Below, piece after piece: positions 49,501-59,957 of a DNA stretch of 64,000 nucleotides (positions are counted from its first letter, which is position 1; each line of letters opens with the position of its first letter). This DNA comes from Ziziphus jujuba (Eukaryota > Streptophyta > Magnoliopsida > Rosales > Rhamnaceae): NCBI RefSeq assembly GCF_031755915.1, contig NC_083387.1, positions 10,003,001 through 10,067,000 of the forward strand. The letters are read 5' to 3'. Made by a program: the position numbers and the translations under genes. The notes under the pieces were generated by a model. The model made no database searches, was not told the origin of the DNA, and saw only the letters and a list, made by a program, of their open reading frames with translations.

Positions 49501-51547
49501 TACGTCGCTAAATAGGTCAAAGAGTCGCTAAAAATTAATAAATATGCGACTCTTATAATATGTCGCTAAAATATAAACGGTCGCTAATATGGCGACACTA
49601 AAAACTCCTCGCTAATTGTTACGGGTCGTTAAAAAACCGATCCACAAAATTTGTCGCTAAACCTAATACGTCGCTACATAGATGCAAAACGGCGTCGCTA
49701 AAAATTCATGAGACGCTATTTTAGAGACACTAAAAAATAGTCGCTAAAAATATAACGTCGTTAAAAGAGAGACTCAAATAATGCGTCGCAAAAATTAAAG
49801 TGTCGCTAAATAGGCGACAAACAAAATATGTCGCAAAAAATAAAGTGTCGCTAAATAGGCGACAAACAAAATGTGTCGCAAAAACTAAAGAGTCGCTAAA
49901 TAGGCGACAAACAAAATGTGTCGCCAAAACTAAAGCGTCGCTAAATAGGCGACAAACAAAATGTGTCGCTAAAAATGAATGAGTCGCTATTCAGGAAGAA
50001 TTTTTAGCGACATAATTATTTGGCGACTAATCACACAACTGTCGCTAAAAATTTATTAGCGACTTTATTATAAAGAGTCGCTATTTTATTAGTCGCTATA
50101 AGTACATCACTGTATGAGTCGCTAAAAATATAATGTGCGTCGCTAAAATGTATTATTAGGCGACTGTTATTATACGTCGCCTGTTATCTTATATATTTCG
50201 CGACAAGACATTTGGCGACTCAGTCAAATGCGTCGCTGTTTATTTAGTGCGACGCAGTACTTGCGTCGTGTATCAGCTCGATTCTAGTAGTGATTTTGGT
50301 TACCATGATCTATAGGCCACCTGGACGATGGATCGACAGATTGTCCATTTTGGTATATGGGCCACCAAGACGATGGATCGACAGATTGTCTATTTTGGTT
50401 ACCATGATATATGGGCCACCTGGACGATGGATCGACAGATTGTCTATTTTGGTTACCATGATATATGGGCCACTTGGATGATGGATCGACAAATTGTCCA
50501 TTTTGGTATATGGGCCACCAGGACGATGGATCGACAGATTGTCCATTTTGGTTACCATGGTATATGGGCCACCGGGACGATGGATCGACAGATTGTCCAT
50601 TTTGGTTACCATGGTATATGGGCCACCGGGACGATGGATCGACAGATTGTCCATTTTGGTTACCATGGTATATGGGCCACCGAGACGAAGGATCGACAGA
50701 TTGTCCATGATATATGGGCCATCGGGACGAAGGATCGACAGATTGTCCATTTTGGTTACCATTGTATATGGGCCACCGAGACAAAGGATCGACAGATTGT
50801 TGATCTTGGTTACCATGGTATATGGGCCACCGGGACAATGGATCGACAGATTGTCCATTTTGGTTACCATGGTATATGGGCCATCGGGACGATGGATCAA
50901 TAGAAAGATCTTTGGCTACTTGCTCCACTACAGTCTTCACATATTCAACAGGCTCTTTCCTTGCTATGACAATGCTTGACAACTGTAATAAAATATATAA
51001 GAGTAATGATCAAAGTAAACAAATCATTAATATTTTTTCTCAATAAAATCAAAAGCATAATGTATATGAATAAATCATATATTTCCCATTTCATCATGCT
51101 ATTTTCAGGGAATTGGATTCGTAGCATAGGAGAAATGCTTACCAGAATAAGTAATATGAGAAGGTCATGAAGAAGGGCAAATATGTGTTTTCATCATTAA
51201 ATATCAACTTAAGAAAAATGTCTAGTAATTCTTTCCAAGTTGACTAGCATACTAGTTAATATCATGAAAATTTGTTTCTAGCCAGTTTATCACATAGCAC
51301 CATTAGAAAAAAAGGTTTAGTAACAAATTTTGTAGCTTTTAGTGATACATATGTTTTAAGCCTTATATCTTAGATTCTTTTGGCCACAAATACATATTTT
51401 AATGATAATTTTTATGTTTATAGCTAAATGTTTTTATCATATACGGATTAGACTCCTTTTAGTGACACAGTATTGACAAAAATATGACCTTGTGATGCTT
51501 ACCAGAAGAAGTGAAGAGAAGGCTAGGAGAGCAAAGAAACTTTTCAT
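40712..51547 (-). CDS. Organ-specific-protein-like secreted repeat protein, disrupted by a CACTA transposon
   Basis: A two-exon gene. Exon 1 (51547-51503) encodes MKSFFALLAFSSLLL, a hydrophobic signal-peptide core. A 520-bp GT-AG intron (51502-50983) follows. Exon 2 (from 50982) gives LSSIVIARKEPVEYVKTVVE, resembling the N-terminal ARKxPxEYW block of plant 'organ-specific protein' (S2/P4-type) families. Then come 14 tandem repeats of consensus SVDPSSRWPIYHGNQNGQ and a polar tail ending in SASTDQ. Exon 2 is split at 50296/40885 by the CACTA element. With one copy of the ATT duplication the frame runs through without a stop, predicting 301 residues before insertion. The role of the family is unknown; expression is reported as organ-preferential. 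As it stands the allele should be null or truncated unless the element excises. Confidence 0.78.
40772..40885 (-). repeat. Coding minisatellite, last two units
   Basis: The continuation of the 50296-50904 array on the other side of the CACTA element: GQ, then two units (SRWPIYHG and SKWPIYHG versions), before the unique tail. Confidence 0.92.
41241..44430. repeat. CACTA 5' subterminal palindrome array
   Basis: About 15 copies of GGCGACGCATAA, a 5-6-nt loop, then TTATGCGTCGCC: near 41242, 41612, 41782, 42189, 42378, 42721, 42905, 43248, 43411, 43595, 43759, 43912, 44071, 44214 and 44378. Between 43400 and 44410 they recur every 145-185 bp with spacer TTTAAATATCTTCACTGGTT. They are candidate transposase-binding hairpins. 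Confidence 0.9.
41975..43555. repeat. Higher-order tandem repeat, about 527-bp unit
   Basis: AAACAGGAAGATTTTAAAAA starts near 41975, 42504 and 43029. Each unit carries two different palindromes (loop TACTGC and loop TCATGG) separated by a poly-A run. Units are nearly identical apart from poly-A length, so amplification was recent. Poly-lysine open frames here are artefacts. Confidence 0.88.
44919..44927 (+). CDS. Possible alternative first coding mini-exon of the CACTA transposase
   Basis: ATGGTTTCG is followed by GTGAGT. Splicing to an acceptor at 45389-45390 (TTAATTAG) would give MVS then IGRE joined in frame to MDKSWITKD. Either this ATG or the one at 45403 could be the start. Confidence 0.4.
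44990..45335 (+). repeat. Tandem repeat in the transposase leader intron
   Basis: About eight diverged copies of a unit near 45 bp with GGGTTTTCTTAATCTTGCTT and GATAATTTGTTTGCGATG. They lie inside the inferred intron 44928-45390. Open frames on both strands here follow from the repeat period. Confidence 0.8.
45403..48905 (+). CDS. CACTA transposase, TNPD/TNP2-type, three exons, apparently intact
   Basis: The transposase that would cut and rejoin the element ends in the nucleus. Exons are 45403-47891, 48065-48170 and 48246-48905 with consensus GT-AG introns. Phases match, giving 1,084 residues. Domains in order: transposase-associated zinc domain (residues about 3-77, CPCMQCGN and WIWHGES); TNP2 catalytic domain (about 200-560) with CPKCGSARW, IAADGVNPH (Asp319), IDVYMEPL (Asp371), WTINDFPAYGNLSG and LDVMHIEKNVCE (Asp535); DUF4218 (about 635-760, with FRWMYPFERYMKVLKSYVRN); and DUF4216 in exon 3 (about 895-1020, GVRFNT to RWSIVL). 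The three Asp residues are the likely acidic triad, by analogy only. There are no internal stops. It lies on the opposite strand to the interrupted host gene. Confidence 0.93.
48906..49389 (+). other. 3' region of the transposase transcript
   Basis: Intron-like and exon-like short blocks follow the stop (GAGAATATGTGCCACGCC at about 49006, GTAAATATTC donor-like at about 49037, TATGAGGGCG after CATATGCAG at about 49156). They suggest a spliced 3' UTR. No second protein was identified. Confidence 0.4.
49390..50290. repeat. CACTA 3' subterminal motif array
   Basis: Dozens of short GTCGCTAAAAA / TTTTTAGCGAC motifs in both orientations. A tight tandem block at 49798-49975 is made of units of about 38 bp (GTCGCTAAATAGGCGACAAA). 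The core GCGAC is shared with the 5' array but the arrangement is different. Likely transposase-binding sites. Confidence 0.88.
50296..50904 (-). repeat. Coding minisatellite, 12 repeat units
   Basis: Tandem units of 54, 42 or 45 bp, all multiples of three, encode SVDPSSRWPIYHGNQNGQ and variants (SWWPIYQNGQ, NRQ, NQDQQ). The conserved core is VDPSSRWPIYHG. The array is cut after unit 12 by the CACTA element. Confidence 0.92.
50983..51502 (-). other. Intron 1 of the organ-specific-like gene
   Basis: 520 bp between a GTAAGC donor and a TTACAG acceptor. About 51290-51480 contains TTTTAGTGAC and GTAACAAATTTTGTAGC motifs resembling degenerate CACTA subterminal DNA, perhaps an old insertion in the intron. 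Confidence 0.6.
51503..51547 (-). CDS. Exon 1 (signal peptide) of the organ-specific-like gene
   Basis: Fifteen codons from the ATG at 51547, ending in CTG followed by a GTAAGC donor, phase 0. Its joining to exon 2 restores a typical signal peptide with likely cleavage near the VIA/RK boundary. Confidence 0.78.
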
Positions 51548-51604
51548 CTTGATGACAAATTGGATTTGGAAAAGCTCGAAGTGCTATGGTGCTTTGTTGC
51601 TGAA

Positions 51605-51645
51605 TGGTGAAGGGGCTGTCGTAGCTCTCAGAATTTATAGACATG
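51605..51645 (-). promoter_or_regulatory. Core promoter of the organ-specific-like gene
   Basis: A TATA box (CTATAAAT, minus strand, about 51640-51633) lies about 90 bp upstream of the ATG at 51547. This would place transcription start near 51605 with a leader of about 60 nt. Confidence 0.55.
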
Positions 51646-51749
51646 CCAGGCATGGGCAATTGATCACTCTACGTGTAAAAACAAAAGTTGAGGGTAGTCT
51701 TGTAATTCAAATATATATATATATATATATTTATACATATAATCAAAGA

Positions 51750-54000
51750 AGATCTGATGAGGATGTCTTTAACTTTTTAAGTTAAGGATAAGTGAATCCA
51801 ATTTATTTATCCTCAAGTTAAAATTTTAAAATATCTTAATTAGAATTTTTTTATTTATAATTATTATCATTTATAATATTTTTTTCCTTTTATCCCAATG
51901 TCTTGAGAGATTATGGATAATGAATGACCAAATTGACGCTTGTACTTATTCTCTCTAAACACGGTTCCTTGCTCTCTCCAACACCTCCTCACTCAAACAC
52001 TCTTTTTGCTACACCGTAAATTAAAACATAAATCAGACCCTAAAGCAAACATCTGGAGCCATCCACCTATCATCATCAATAAATTTACACAAACCCTTTA
52101 CTCTTTCTCTCCCACAACCAAAAAAAAAAAAAAAAAAAAAGAAAGTGTAGCAATGACCCCATCCATTCATCAAGATTGTTCTCCTTGCTCAAAGTATGTT
52201 AAATGTATTTAGTAACAAGAAACTCAATTTTCAAATTATTAAAATAAAATCAAATACTGATCAGTTGTGGACATTGTGCAACTTCCATTATTTTTCTTTT
52301 TCTTGTTCCTAACCTATTAAATTTTAGTTTGATCTTAGACTTCCACTTTGCTGTTACTGAAGATTTTGGTCCCTGGCTTAATGGTTTTGTTTTTTTTCTA
52401 AAGAAGATAAAGATTTGGTCTCCGACTTCATGGAGGGAGTGAGAAAAAGCCCGTCAACATAGAGAATTTTAGTTGTGTATTTCTGATAATTTCCAGTATT
52501 GAAGAAAGGAGGCATTGATTGAGAATATTGATTGTGGTATTCTTATGGCTTTCAGTGTAGAAGAAAGAGGGTTTGTGTGGGTTTGTTTTGGTTGCAGAAG
52601 AGAGAGACAGAGAGATGTATTTAGGAGAGAGAGGAACCCTTATGAGAGAGAATGAGGTGTTATCTGATGTTAAAAAATATACCACATGTCATTAAATCAT
52701 ATGAAGGAGTAAGATGCGGGTGGATCCTCCGGGTGCATTAGAATTTTTTCACCTTAAAGGATCACTCATTTGATGAATGGAATTGATTCTTCCATCGAAT
52801 AGTATCCATCATAACAGAGAAGTGGTGGTTAGCGATCAGTGATTTTTTTTTTTTTTTTTTCCCCCGATCTTTTTGGTAATCAGGGATTAGTGATAGGTTA
52901 ATGTAAGGAATCCTAATCAACATATATCCAGAAAAATCCCAGATATCAAAATATAAATTCAAGAGAAAATTTCATATAAAAAGAACCGTATTTCCTTTTC
53001 TATTTAAGATTTTTTTTTTTTTTTTTTTGGCTCTTATTTTGAGAGTGTGAGAAATAGTGAAATGGAGAAAGAAAAATCTTTACCGTAACTTTAACAATGG
53101 ATGGATTAATGTCTATGTGATATAAAAATTAACATCATCTAAAATTCAAATAACCTAAATGCAAAGTAAATTACAAAATTATTTTCCAATAGTAACATAT
53201 AGAATAATATTTGTGGTTGTTAATTAATTTATATATATTTTATCAAGTTTTTTTTTCTTAAAAAAAATAATTTAAGAAAACTAAATAATGTTTGGTAAAC
53301 CTTTAAAAAGTAGAAGCTTATTTTGATGGTGTCTATTTTTTCTATTTTTTTCTTACCATGAGATTGGATATGTGAGAGACTCTGGTTTTTATATTAACCT
53401 TTCTAATCCAACATAATCTATCATTTTATAAAATCCTTCCGAATTAATAATTAATCAAATATCATTAAATCTTGGTAGATTATTAAAAAAATTCTAATTG
53501 AATACATATAAAGTTTATACAATCTAAATTAAATACATTTTGAGTTTTTTGGATTCTATACAAATACAAATCAAATACTCTTATATTTTAAAACTCTTTT
53601 AAAAATGCAATCTAGTAAATAAATATGAACATTTTTCATAATCTGAAACTATTACGGGTAAAAAAATTATCATTAGAAGATATACCAAATTATCATATAA
53701 AGGTATGAATTAAAATAACTATTTCCACTAACATAATGAGATTGGTCCAGTGGTCACGACCGCTCCTTTTAAAATTAGAATATGTTGGTACTTAAAAGAT
53801 ATAATATTCCAAACATAATATATTATGGGAACCTCACTGACTACCACCTAAAAAACGATAATGGAATTCTGACAGACAAATAAACAAAAAAACTAGCATG
53901 GCACTCACTTAACTTTTTTTATTTTGCTTTGGCATGATTGATGTATTATTTTATTTTATTATTGTTATTTTTTTTGAATAAATAAACGCGCTTAATTATT
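51750..54000. other. AT-rich intergenic DNA
   Basis: A pyrimidine-rich stretch at 51940-52140 followed by ATGACCCCATCCATTC (52153) could be a leader and start codon on the plus strand, but only about 19 codons are open. Nothing further can be supported. Poly-A/T runs lie near 52118, 52842 and 53010. Confidence 0.4.
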
Positions 54001-56560
54001 GGACATATCACCAATAATTTTCCCTAAATCCTTACTACAAGACAATCCTGTTATTTTCCTTCAACTGCTATTTGTTGGATGTCGGCATTTCCCAATTTTT
54101 ATACAATAAATCAAAACTTCCAAAATTGTAAATAAAAATATTTAAAAAATAAAAATAAAAAAAAAAAAAACCGATCCCTCCATATGTACATATATTGTAA
54201 GTTTCACTTTTATCGTGTCCTCTGAATTTATATCCTAAAAATCTCGGTTTCAATCGCGACCCCTCCTTCTAGCAACAACACAGACAAAAGATTGTGTTTT
54301 GGAGTATGCGGGACCGCAGAGGAATTAAATGCCTCACCAAACACAACAAAAAGTTAAAGATCTCACAAGCCAGCTTTTCTCATTTTTTTGGCTAATATAA
54401 GATTAAAGTATTTTTTCCTTTTTTGTCAATAAACAAACGTGCATCATATATATATATATATATGGTATGATTGGTAATTTTCCCTCAATTATTACTACAA
54501 GACAATGAGTACGGCCTTTTTGCCTTTTTGGTGATAAGATGAGTGCTAGCTGCACTCCCTGTCTTTATACATGTGTTTTTCAGTTTTTGGGGAAATCAAA
54601 GACAGCCATAACAGAAACAACTACCCATATCTTTTGCATATAATACCGAAATTGCCATTTTCTCAACTTCCAGAAAAGTACTTTTGCAAGTCTAGTTTTA
54701 AGATTTTATTTATTTATTTATTTATTTTTTTGGGTTAAATTTTTTTCTTCTTATGAAACCACTCGTTTTGCCAACTCTTATTTTACATGGTTTCTTTTGT
54801 TTTTTTGAAAAAAATTTGGACTATGAGTTAAACACAATCTATAAAAATAATAAAATAAAAAAAGTTTCGTATTTTCTACATATTTAAAATTAAGATAAAA
54901 ATAATATATTACTAGACTTGATACTATAAATTATGGGTAAATTTAATTTTTGTAAAAAGTATAAATTTTTTTATACATGTTTTAATTATGTCATTCAAAT
55001 TAAAATTGTGCCCTCATAAATTATTTTTTCCTTTGTTATCTCTGTTTTTAATTGGGTGTAGTTTTTTTTTTTTTGGGTTTATTTCTCTAATTTAACAATA
55101 TTACATAGTCTCTATTAAAAGTTCCATAAATATTTTTATTTCTCAAAGTTACGTAAATGTTTTTAATATTTAAGAGTTGTTAGATCAATTATTAAGTACT
55201 TTGAAGTTTAGAAAAAAAAAGTTATTAATTCTGTTAATCCATGAACTATTTTATAGTTGAAGTTTGGTCTAAAATATATATTTTTTGGCTTTTTGGTTAT
55301 TAAACTATTTTTCATGTTCATTTTACCTGTTTTTAAACAATATTATACACTTGATGCATATATTGGGCGTGCTCTTGTGGTGTAGCTTTATTTTGTAATT
55401 TCATTATTTTTTTTATTACAATAAATGTATTGCATATATAAAAATTGTTAAAAATTAAACTAAAAATAGTTTAAGGACCGTTTATACATCAAAAACTAAT
55501 TTTTAAAGGTCAAGCAAAAAAATCATACACGAAAGTACAACTATGATAGGATAGTTCAAATATTATAAGAGCTAATAAACCCAAATCTAAATATATATAA
55601 ATCATCAACATCTTTGTTCACTTTTCATATTTTATAAAAATATAATATTATTTTTATTTTATTTTATTTTGCATTAACATCATAGCTAATAAATCCTCAT
55701 TAATAAATCCTCATTTATGATCAAATATTAAATTTCAAAATTTTCTAGTTGAAATTATCCATATAAATTTTTGCTAATATGATAGTTTTTATCTAAACCT
55801 ACCATATATATTGTAATACAACTATTATATAAATATTTATTTTTTCAATTTTATTTTATTTTTAACAATTTTGTTGTTATTTTTCTAACCAATTTATGTA
55901 GGTCACTTTTAATAGAAGGCTATGTGGATAATCAAATTGGAGAAATCAAGCACAAATAAAAGAAAAAGAAAAAGAAAAAAATAATTAAGAAGGCAAATTT
56001 CTAATTTAAATAACAGTTAAAATATGTATAAGAAATATTAAAGAAAAAAATATTGTAAAAAGAAAATTGAATCCTCCCATTCTCTAAAGCACCAACTATA
56101 AGATATCATTTTTATCTTTATTTTAAATATGTAAAATAATAAGTAACTTTATTTATTTTTTATTTTATTATTTTTCTAAGTTGTTTAACCCTTGAGTTTG
56201 ATTAAAAAAAAATTAAAAAAAAAAAGGGGGAATTCATATTAGAGTTCCCGAAACAGAATGGGTTTCAAGAAAAATTAAAATTCAAAATTGCTTTAAAGAT
56301 CACGTTGTGGATTAAATACTGCTCAACTAAAAGGTAACAAAATGGCAATTTCGTTATTAAATGCGAAAGACTGGTAGTTGTCATTGTCTTGTATTCACAA
56401 AAGCTGTAAGGCACATATCTCTTACCAGAAGCAGCGAATGTGTATGCGAGTGTTTGAAGAGAGTATTTCTAGCATCCCTTTTGATAATGAATATACACCG
56501 TTTTATTTTAAGTGCCACATATTTAATATCCACATTTCCCTATTTTGCCATGTTTGTCAA
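54001..56560. other. AT-rich intergenic DNA
   Basis: No gene recognised. There is an AT run at 54449-54463 and many T tracts. Short open frames at 56361-56605 have no family signature. Confidence 0.4.
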
Positions 56561-56579
56561 GTTGTGACTGTCCTTTTTC

Positions 56580-56930
56580 TTGTTTTCTTGCTAAATAAAC
56601 TCTGACGGTCTTTTTTTTTTTTTTTTTTTTTTTTTAATAAACTGTGACCCCCAGTTTTTTCTTCTCTTTTTGATGCATGAATTGTGACTTTCCTTTTTTT
56701 CCTTTTTTGGTTAATAAATTTTGACAGTCCTTTTTTTTTTCTTCTTATTTTGGTAACTAAGGTCTTTGTTTTTTTGTTTTTTGTTTTTTTTTTTTTTTTG
56801 GTCAATAAATTGTGACGGTCCCTTTTTCTTCTCTTTTGGTGCATAAATTGTGACTTTTCTTTTTTCTTTTCTTGTTTAATAAATTTTGAGTCCTTTCTCT
56901 CTTGTTTTGGTAACTAAATTGTCACTGTCC
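56580..56930. repeat. Degenerate T-rich minisatellite
   Basis: Five to seven imperfect copies of a unit of about 55-65 bp with AATAAATTGTGACGGTCC, a T-rich run with CTTCTCTTTTTGGT, and a variable spacer. The lysine-rich minus-strand frame (56557-56844) is a consequence of the T tracts. Confidence 0.7.
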
Positions 56931-58181
56931 TTATTTTCATATCCGCCTCCTGCTTAATTTGGGTATGCCTAATTTGATTATTTTTTCTTAATATTTAAAT
57001 CATAAATATGTTCGCTATGCACGTAAATACGATAATATGTGGTCCAAATGTCCCTACATAATGCATCGTAATATTTTGTTCAATTTAGTTTTGGTCCGAC
57101 ATAGTAACTATATTTATAAATATAGATTAGCTTTAACTTTATTAAATTCACATATAATATTATTATACTAAAAATTTATCAAATCATCTCTCTTTCTTTT
57201 TTTCTTTTTCTGGGAAATAGAAGTTATAAAAAAAATAAAAAATCAAAAAGGTTGCAAGAATCAAGAGATACATATCACATTATTTCTCTTTCATTTTTTA
57301 CACAGTGGTGCAATTAATCTTTTTCTTTTCTAACAAAGAGCACAATTAGCCTGTAAAAAAGTTTTAGTGGTTCTCACTCACATGCAATGAACCCCACATG
57401 CAAGCGGGGTTCTATAGGACCATTGCACGAAGTTTTTATTATAGTTTAATGTCTTACAAAATATGAATTATAAATACATATCGAGAATGATAACTTAGTA
57501 AAATGAAACCACTTAATTATTATTATCTATAGATTTGAAAATTATGGTTTGAGTTTTTGACAAATCTTATTATTATTTTGGATGGTCTCGCTAGGTTGCG
57601 GAAACCTTTAGCCAAATACTTAAGGCATCTTTTTAATATATTGAAAAAATAATTATAGGTCAAATAATAATAATAAATAAATAATAATAAAATGAATTTA
57701 CTTATATTTAACGTTGCTTTAAAAAATTCTAACAAATTGATATTTTCCTTAATTTCACAAATTCTCAGTTTGTAAGTAAATTAGCAATCTTAATTAACCT
57801 TCAAAAGTGTTATATATATAGTAAATTTCACTTTAACCCTTCAATTTTATTTTATTTTTCTAGAAATGCATCTCTGTTTTAAGATATATATGTTGTGAAA
57901 AATAATTGAATAGTCAAAAAATAAATAAAGTTATAACTATTACTTATGGGTTTGTTTGTATTATATTAAAAAGAGGAAAATGTTTTTTTTTCATTTTTTC
58001 TTTTAGTTTTTTGGATAAAAAAGAGAAGAAGTTATTAGAAATGCCATCTTGAGTAAAATGGATAAGTTAACCAATAATTTAACTAAATAGGGTGATAAAG
58101 TGAAAACAAAAATAAAATCCAATGGAAGCTGTAGTAATTTTTTTCAAAATAGAACTCAATATATATACATATATGGAAATT
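56931..58181. other. AT-rich intergenic DNA
   Basis: No gene. At 57366-57425 a short inverted segment (GAACCCCACATGCAAGCGGG) resembles a dispersed repeat. Confidence 0.4.
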
Positions 58182-58305
58182 CTATGGTGAGGACGGTCCA
58201 CATGAGGACGGCAGTATTAGTGACAGTTTTTTATAGTATTAACGACGGTTTTTTAGAAAATCGTCACCAATACTGTGGTCCGCATGAGGACTGTCCGCAC
58301 CATAG
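58182..58305. mobile_element. Small MITE-like inverted repeat, about 124 bp
   Basis: The left arm CTATGGTGAGGACGGTCC and the right arm complement CTATGGTGCGGACAGTCC match at 16 of 18 bases. Further inward, CAGTATTAGTGAC pairs with GTCACCAATACTG. There is no coding capacity. A target duplication is not clear, so the exact ends are uncertain. Confidence 0.6.
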
Positions 58306-59128
58306 ACGGACTGTATACATATAAAGATATATATATATATATATAATTTCTCTCATCAAGGTAGAATTATTATTATATATATATTAGCAAAGTCCTAAGT
58401 CATTTGGTAAAATACTTTAATATCTTACGGTAGATGATGTAAATGAGTCGAGTCGAACCGAATATTGGCATTTCTAAATTTAGCTCACATGATTTTAGGA
58501 ATACTTAAGCTCAGCTCAACTCGTTCACCTAAAACTCGAGCTTAAATCGGTTAGGCTCATTACATTATATTAAAAACTTGAATATTTTAAGAACATGATT
58601 TTAGGAAGAGGAGTCATGTGGCTCGGTTCTTTATTATTATTTTTTTGGCACTAACTTAACAACTGTATTGTTCTTAAAAGTTTTTAGCCACCCTTTAACA
58701 ACAAGAAATTCTGTAACTAAAACTATTTGTAGTAAAAGCTATTCATTTTGCTGCAACTACTTTAACCACACAATATTTAGTGGCTATAGTACTGTTGCTA
58801 TTGCTCTTTTTTTTTTTTTTTTTTTAATATATATATACAAGTTTTGGTTCTAGTCTATTATCAATTGTCAAGTTTTCTTGATGTGTTTTCATGTTGATCC
58901 ATTTGAGTTTTTTTTTCTTTCTAATAGTAATAATAACAATGTAATGGCATAAATTCTACTTTTAGTTTAAAGTTTTTTCATATACATTTAAAAAAAAAAT
59001 TGCATATATTCTAGTTATAGTTTCGATTTTCTTTTAACATATTTTATTTTTCTCCATTAAACTTTAACATTTGGTGATCAATAAGGTTCAATTTTTTATA
59101 ATGACAAAAATACATCTAATGTAAAATA
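58306..59128. other. AT-rich intergenic DNA
   Basis: There is a GAGTCGAGTC/CTCGAGCTTAAATCG segment near 58445-58560 and a TTTAGCCACC/TTTAGTGGCTATAG segment (58678-58800) resembling degenerate CACTA subterminal repeats. No gene. Confidence 0.4.
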
Positions 59129-59770
59129 CACTACAAGAAATTTGTCTTTTACGGGCGAAATAATAGTGTTGGTAAAAACATCAAATTCGTCAGTAAAACA
59201 TTTACCGACGAAAATAAATTTGTTGGTAGTTTCATCGCCTACTCCTCTGCAACTGTATTTACCGAGAAATTTTTAATTTTTCCCAGAAAAACCTTTTGTC
59301 AACAAAAATTTAATTTTCTCGCTAAAGACTATTTCCAACAAATTTAAAATTGTCAGTAAAAGATTTTGGTGACAAAATATGGCATTAGCAAAATTATTTT
59401 TCATATAGGTAAAAATTTAATTAGCAACAAAATTATTTTGTCGGCAATAAGTAATTTGCAGTCAAATGTACAATTTGACGGCAATACATCTTTTAGCGAC
59501 GAAATACTTTGGTCAGCAATAGGATTTTTGGGGCAAATTAAATATTGAAAATGTGTAACTTTTGGCGACAAACTTTTTTGTCGGAAATAGACTTTTTACC
59601 AGTAAATTTGCATTTTGGTGGCAAATGTATTTTTAGCAATGAAATTAAGTTCATCGGTAAAAGTTTTTAGTGGAAAAATTATTTGCTGTTAAATATTTTT
59701 ACTGAGGATATCTTTTTTACTGACAAAACCATTTTGCCGGCAAAGATTTTTTTCTTTTTTTTTAAAAAAA
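59129..59770 (+). mobile_element. CACTA element, left end only, second family
   Basis: It starts CACTACAAGAAATTTGTC, the classic plant CACTA terminus. About 600 bp of subterminal motifs follow: TTTGTCGGCAATAA, TTTTAGCGACGAAA and TTTTTACTGACAAA types in both orientations. No matching right terminus or transposase is in view. The motif core differs from the GCGAC motif of the 40886 element, so it is a different family. Confidence 0.65.
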
Positions 59771-59957
59771 ATTTTGCAACTTTTTGTAAACTACGACAAC
59801 ATAAATACTTCATATCAAACACACTGGTAAGATATGAAAATTAACTTGAAAGACAAAAGACCAAAGTTTACAAAAAAGAGTAAGAATTCTACACAAAGTT
59901 ACGGGATTTATCAACTGTTGGACTGGTAGGTATAGTTTCTATTACAAGTGAAGACAC

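Larger units (their letters stand above)
40886..50292 (+). mobile_element. CACTA (En/Spm-type) DNA transposon, 9,407 bp, TSD ATT
   Basis: The left end CACTACGCGAAAAATAAGC and right end TCGATTCTAGTAGTG are inverted, with only CACTAC perfectly shared. ATT flanks both ends (40883-40885 and 50293-50295). The empty site is confirmed by the minisatellite: joining GATTGTCCATT to TTGGTTACCATG restores a standard repeat unit. Inside are a 5' subterminal palindrome array (about 40900-44430), a transposase gene (about 44919-48905) and a 3' subterminal motif array (about 49390-50290). No second (TNPA-like) gene was found. An intact transposase frame and the perfect duplication suggest a young, possibly autonomous element. 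Confidence 0.95.

Noticed and set aside
49798..49975. CRISPR-like regularly spaced repeats
   Set aside because: The units are contiguous, without unique spacers, and lie in the subterminal region of a plant CACTA transposon.
50290..50982. Long overlapping open frames on both strands
   Set aside because: They are shadows of the coding minisatellite. Units are multiples of three with no stops in several frames. Only the minus-strand frame joined to the signal-peptide exon is supported.
53755..53790. tRNA-like A-box (GGTCCAGTGG) suggesting a SINE
   Set aside because: No B-box at a suitable distance, no poly-A tail and no target duplication.
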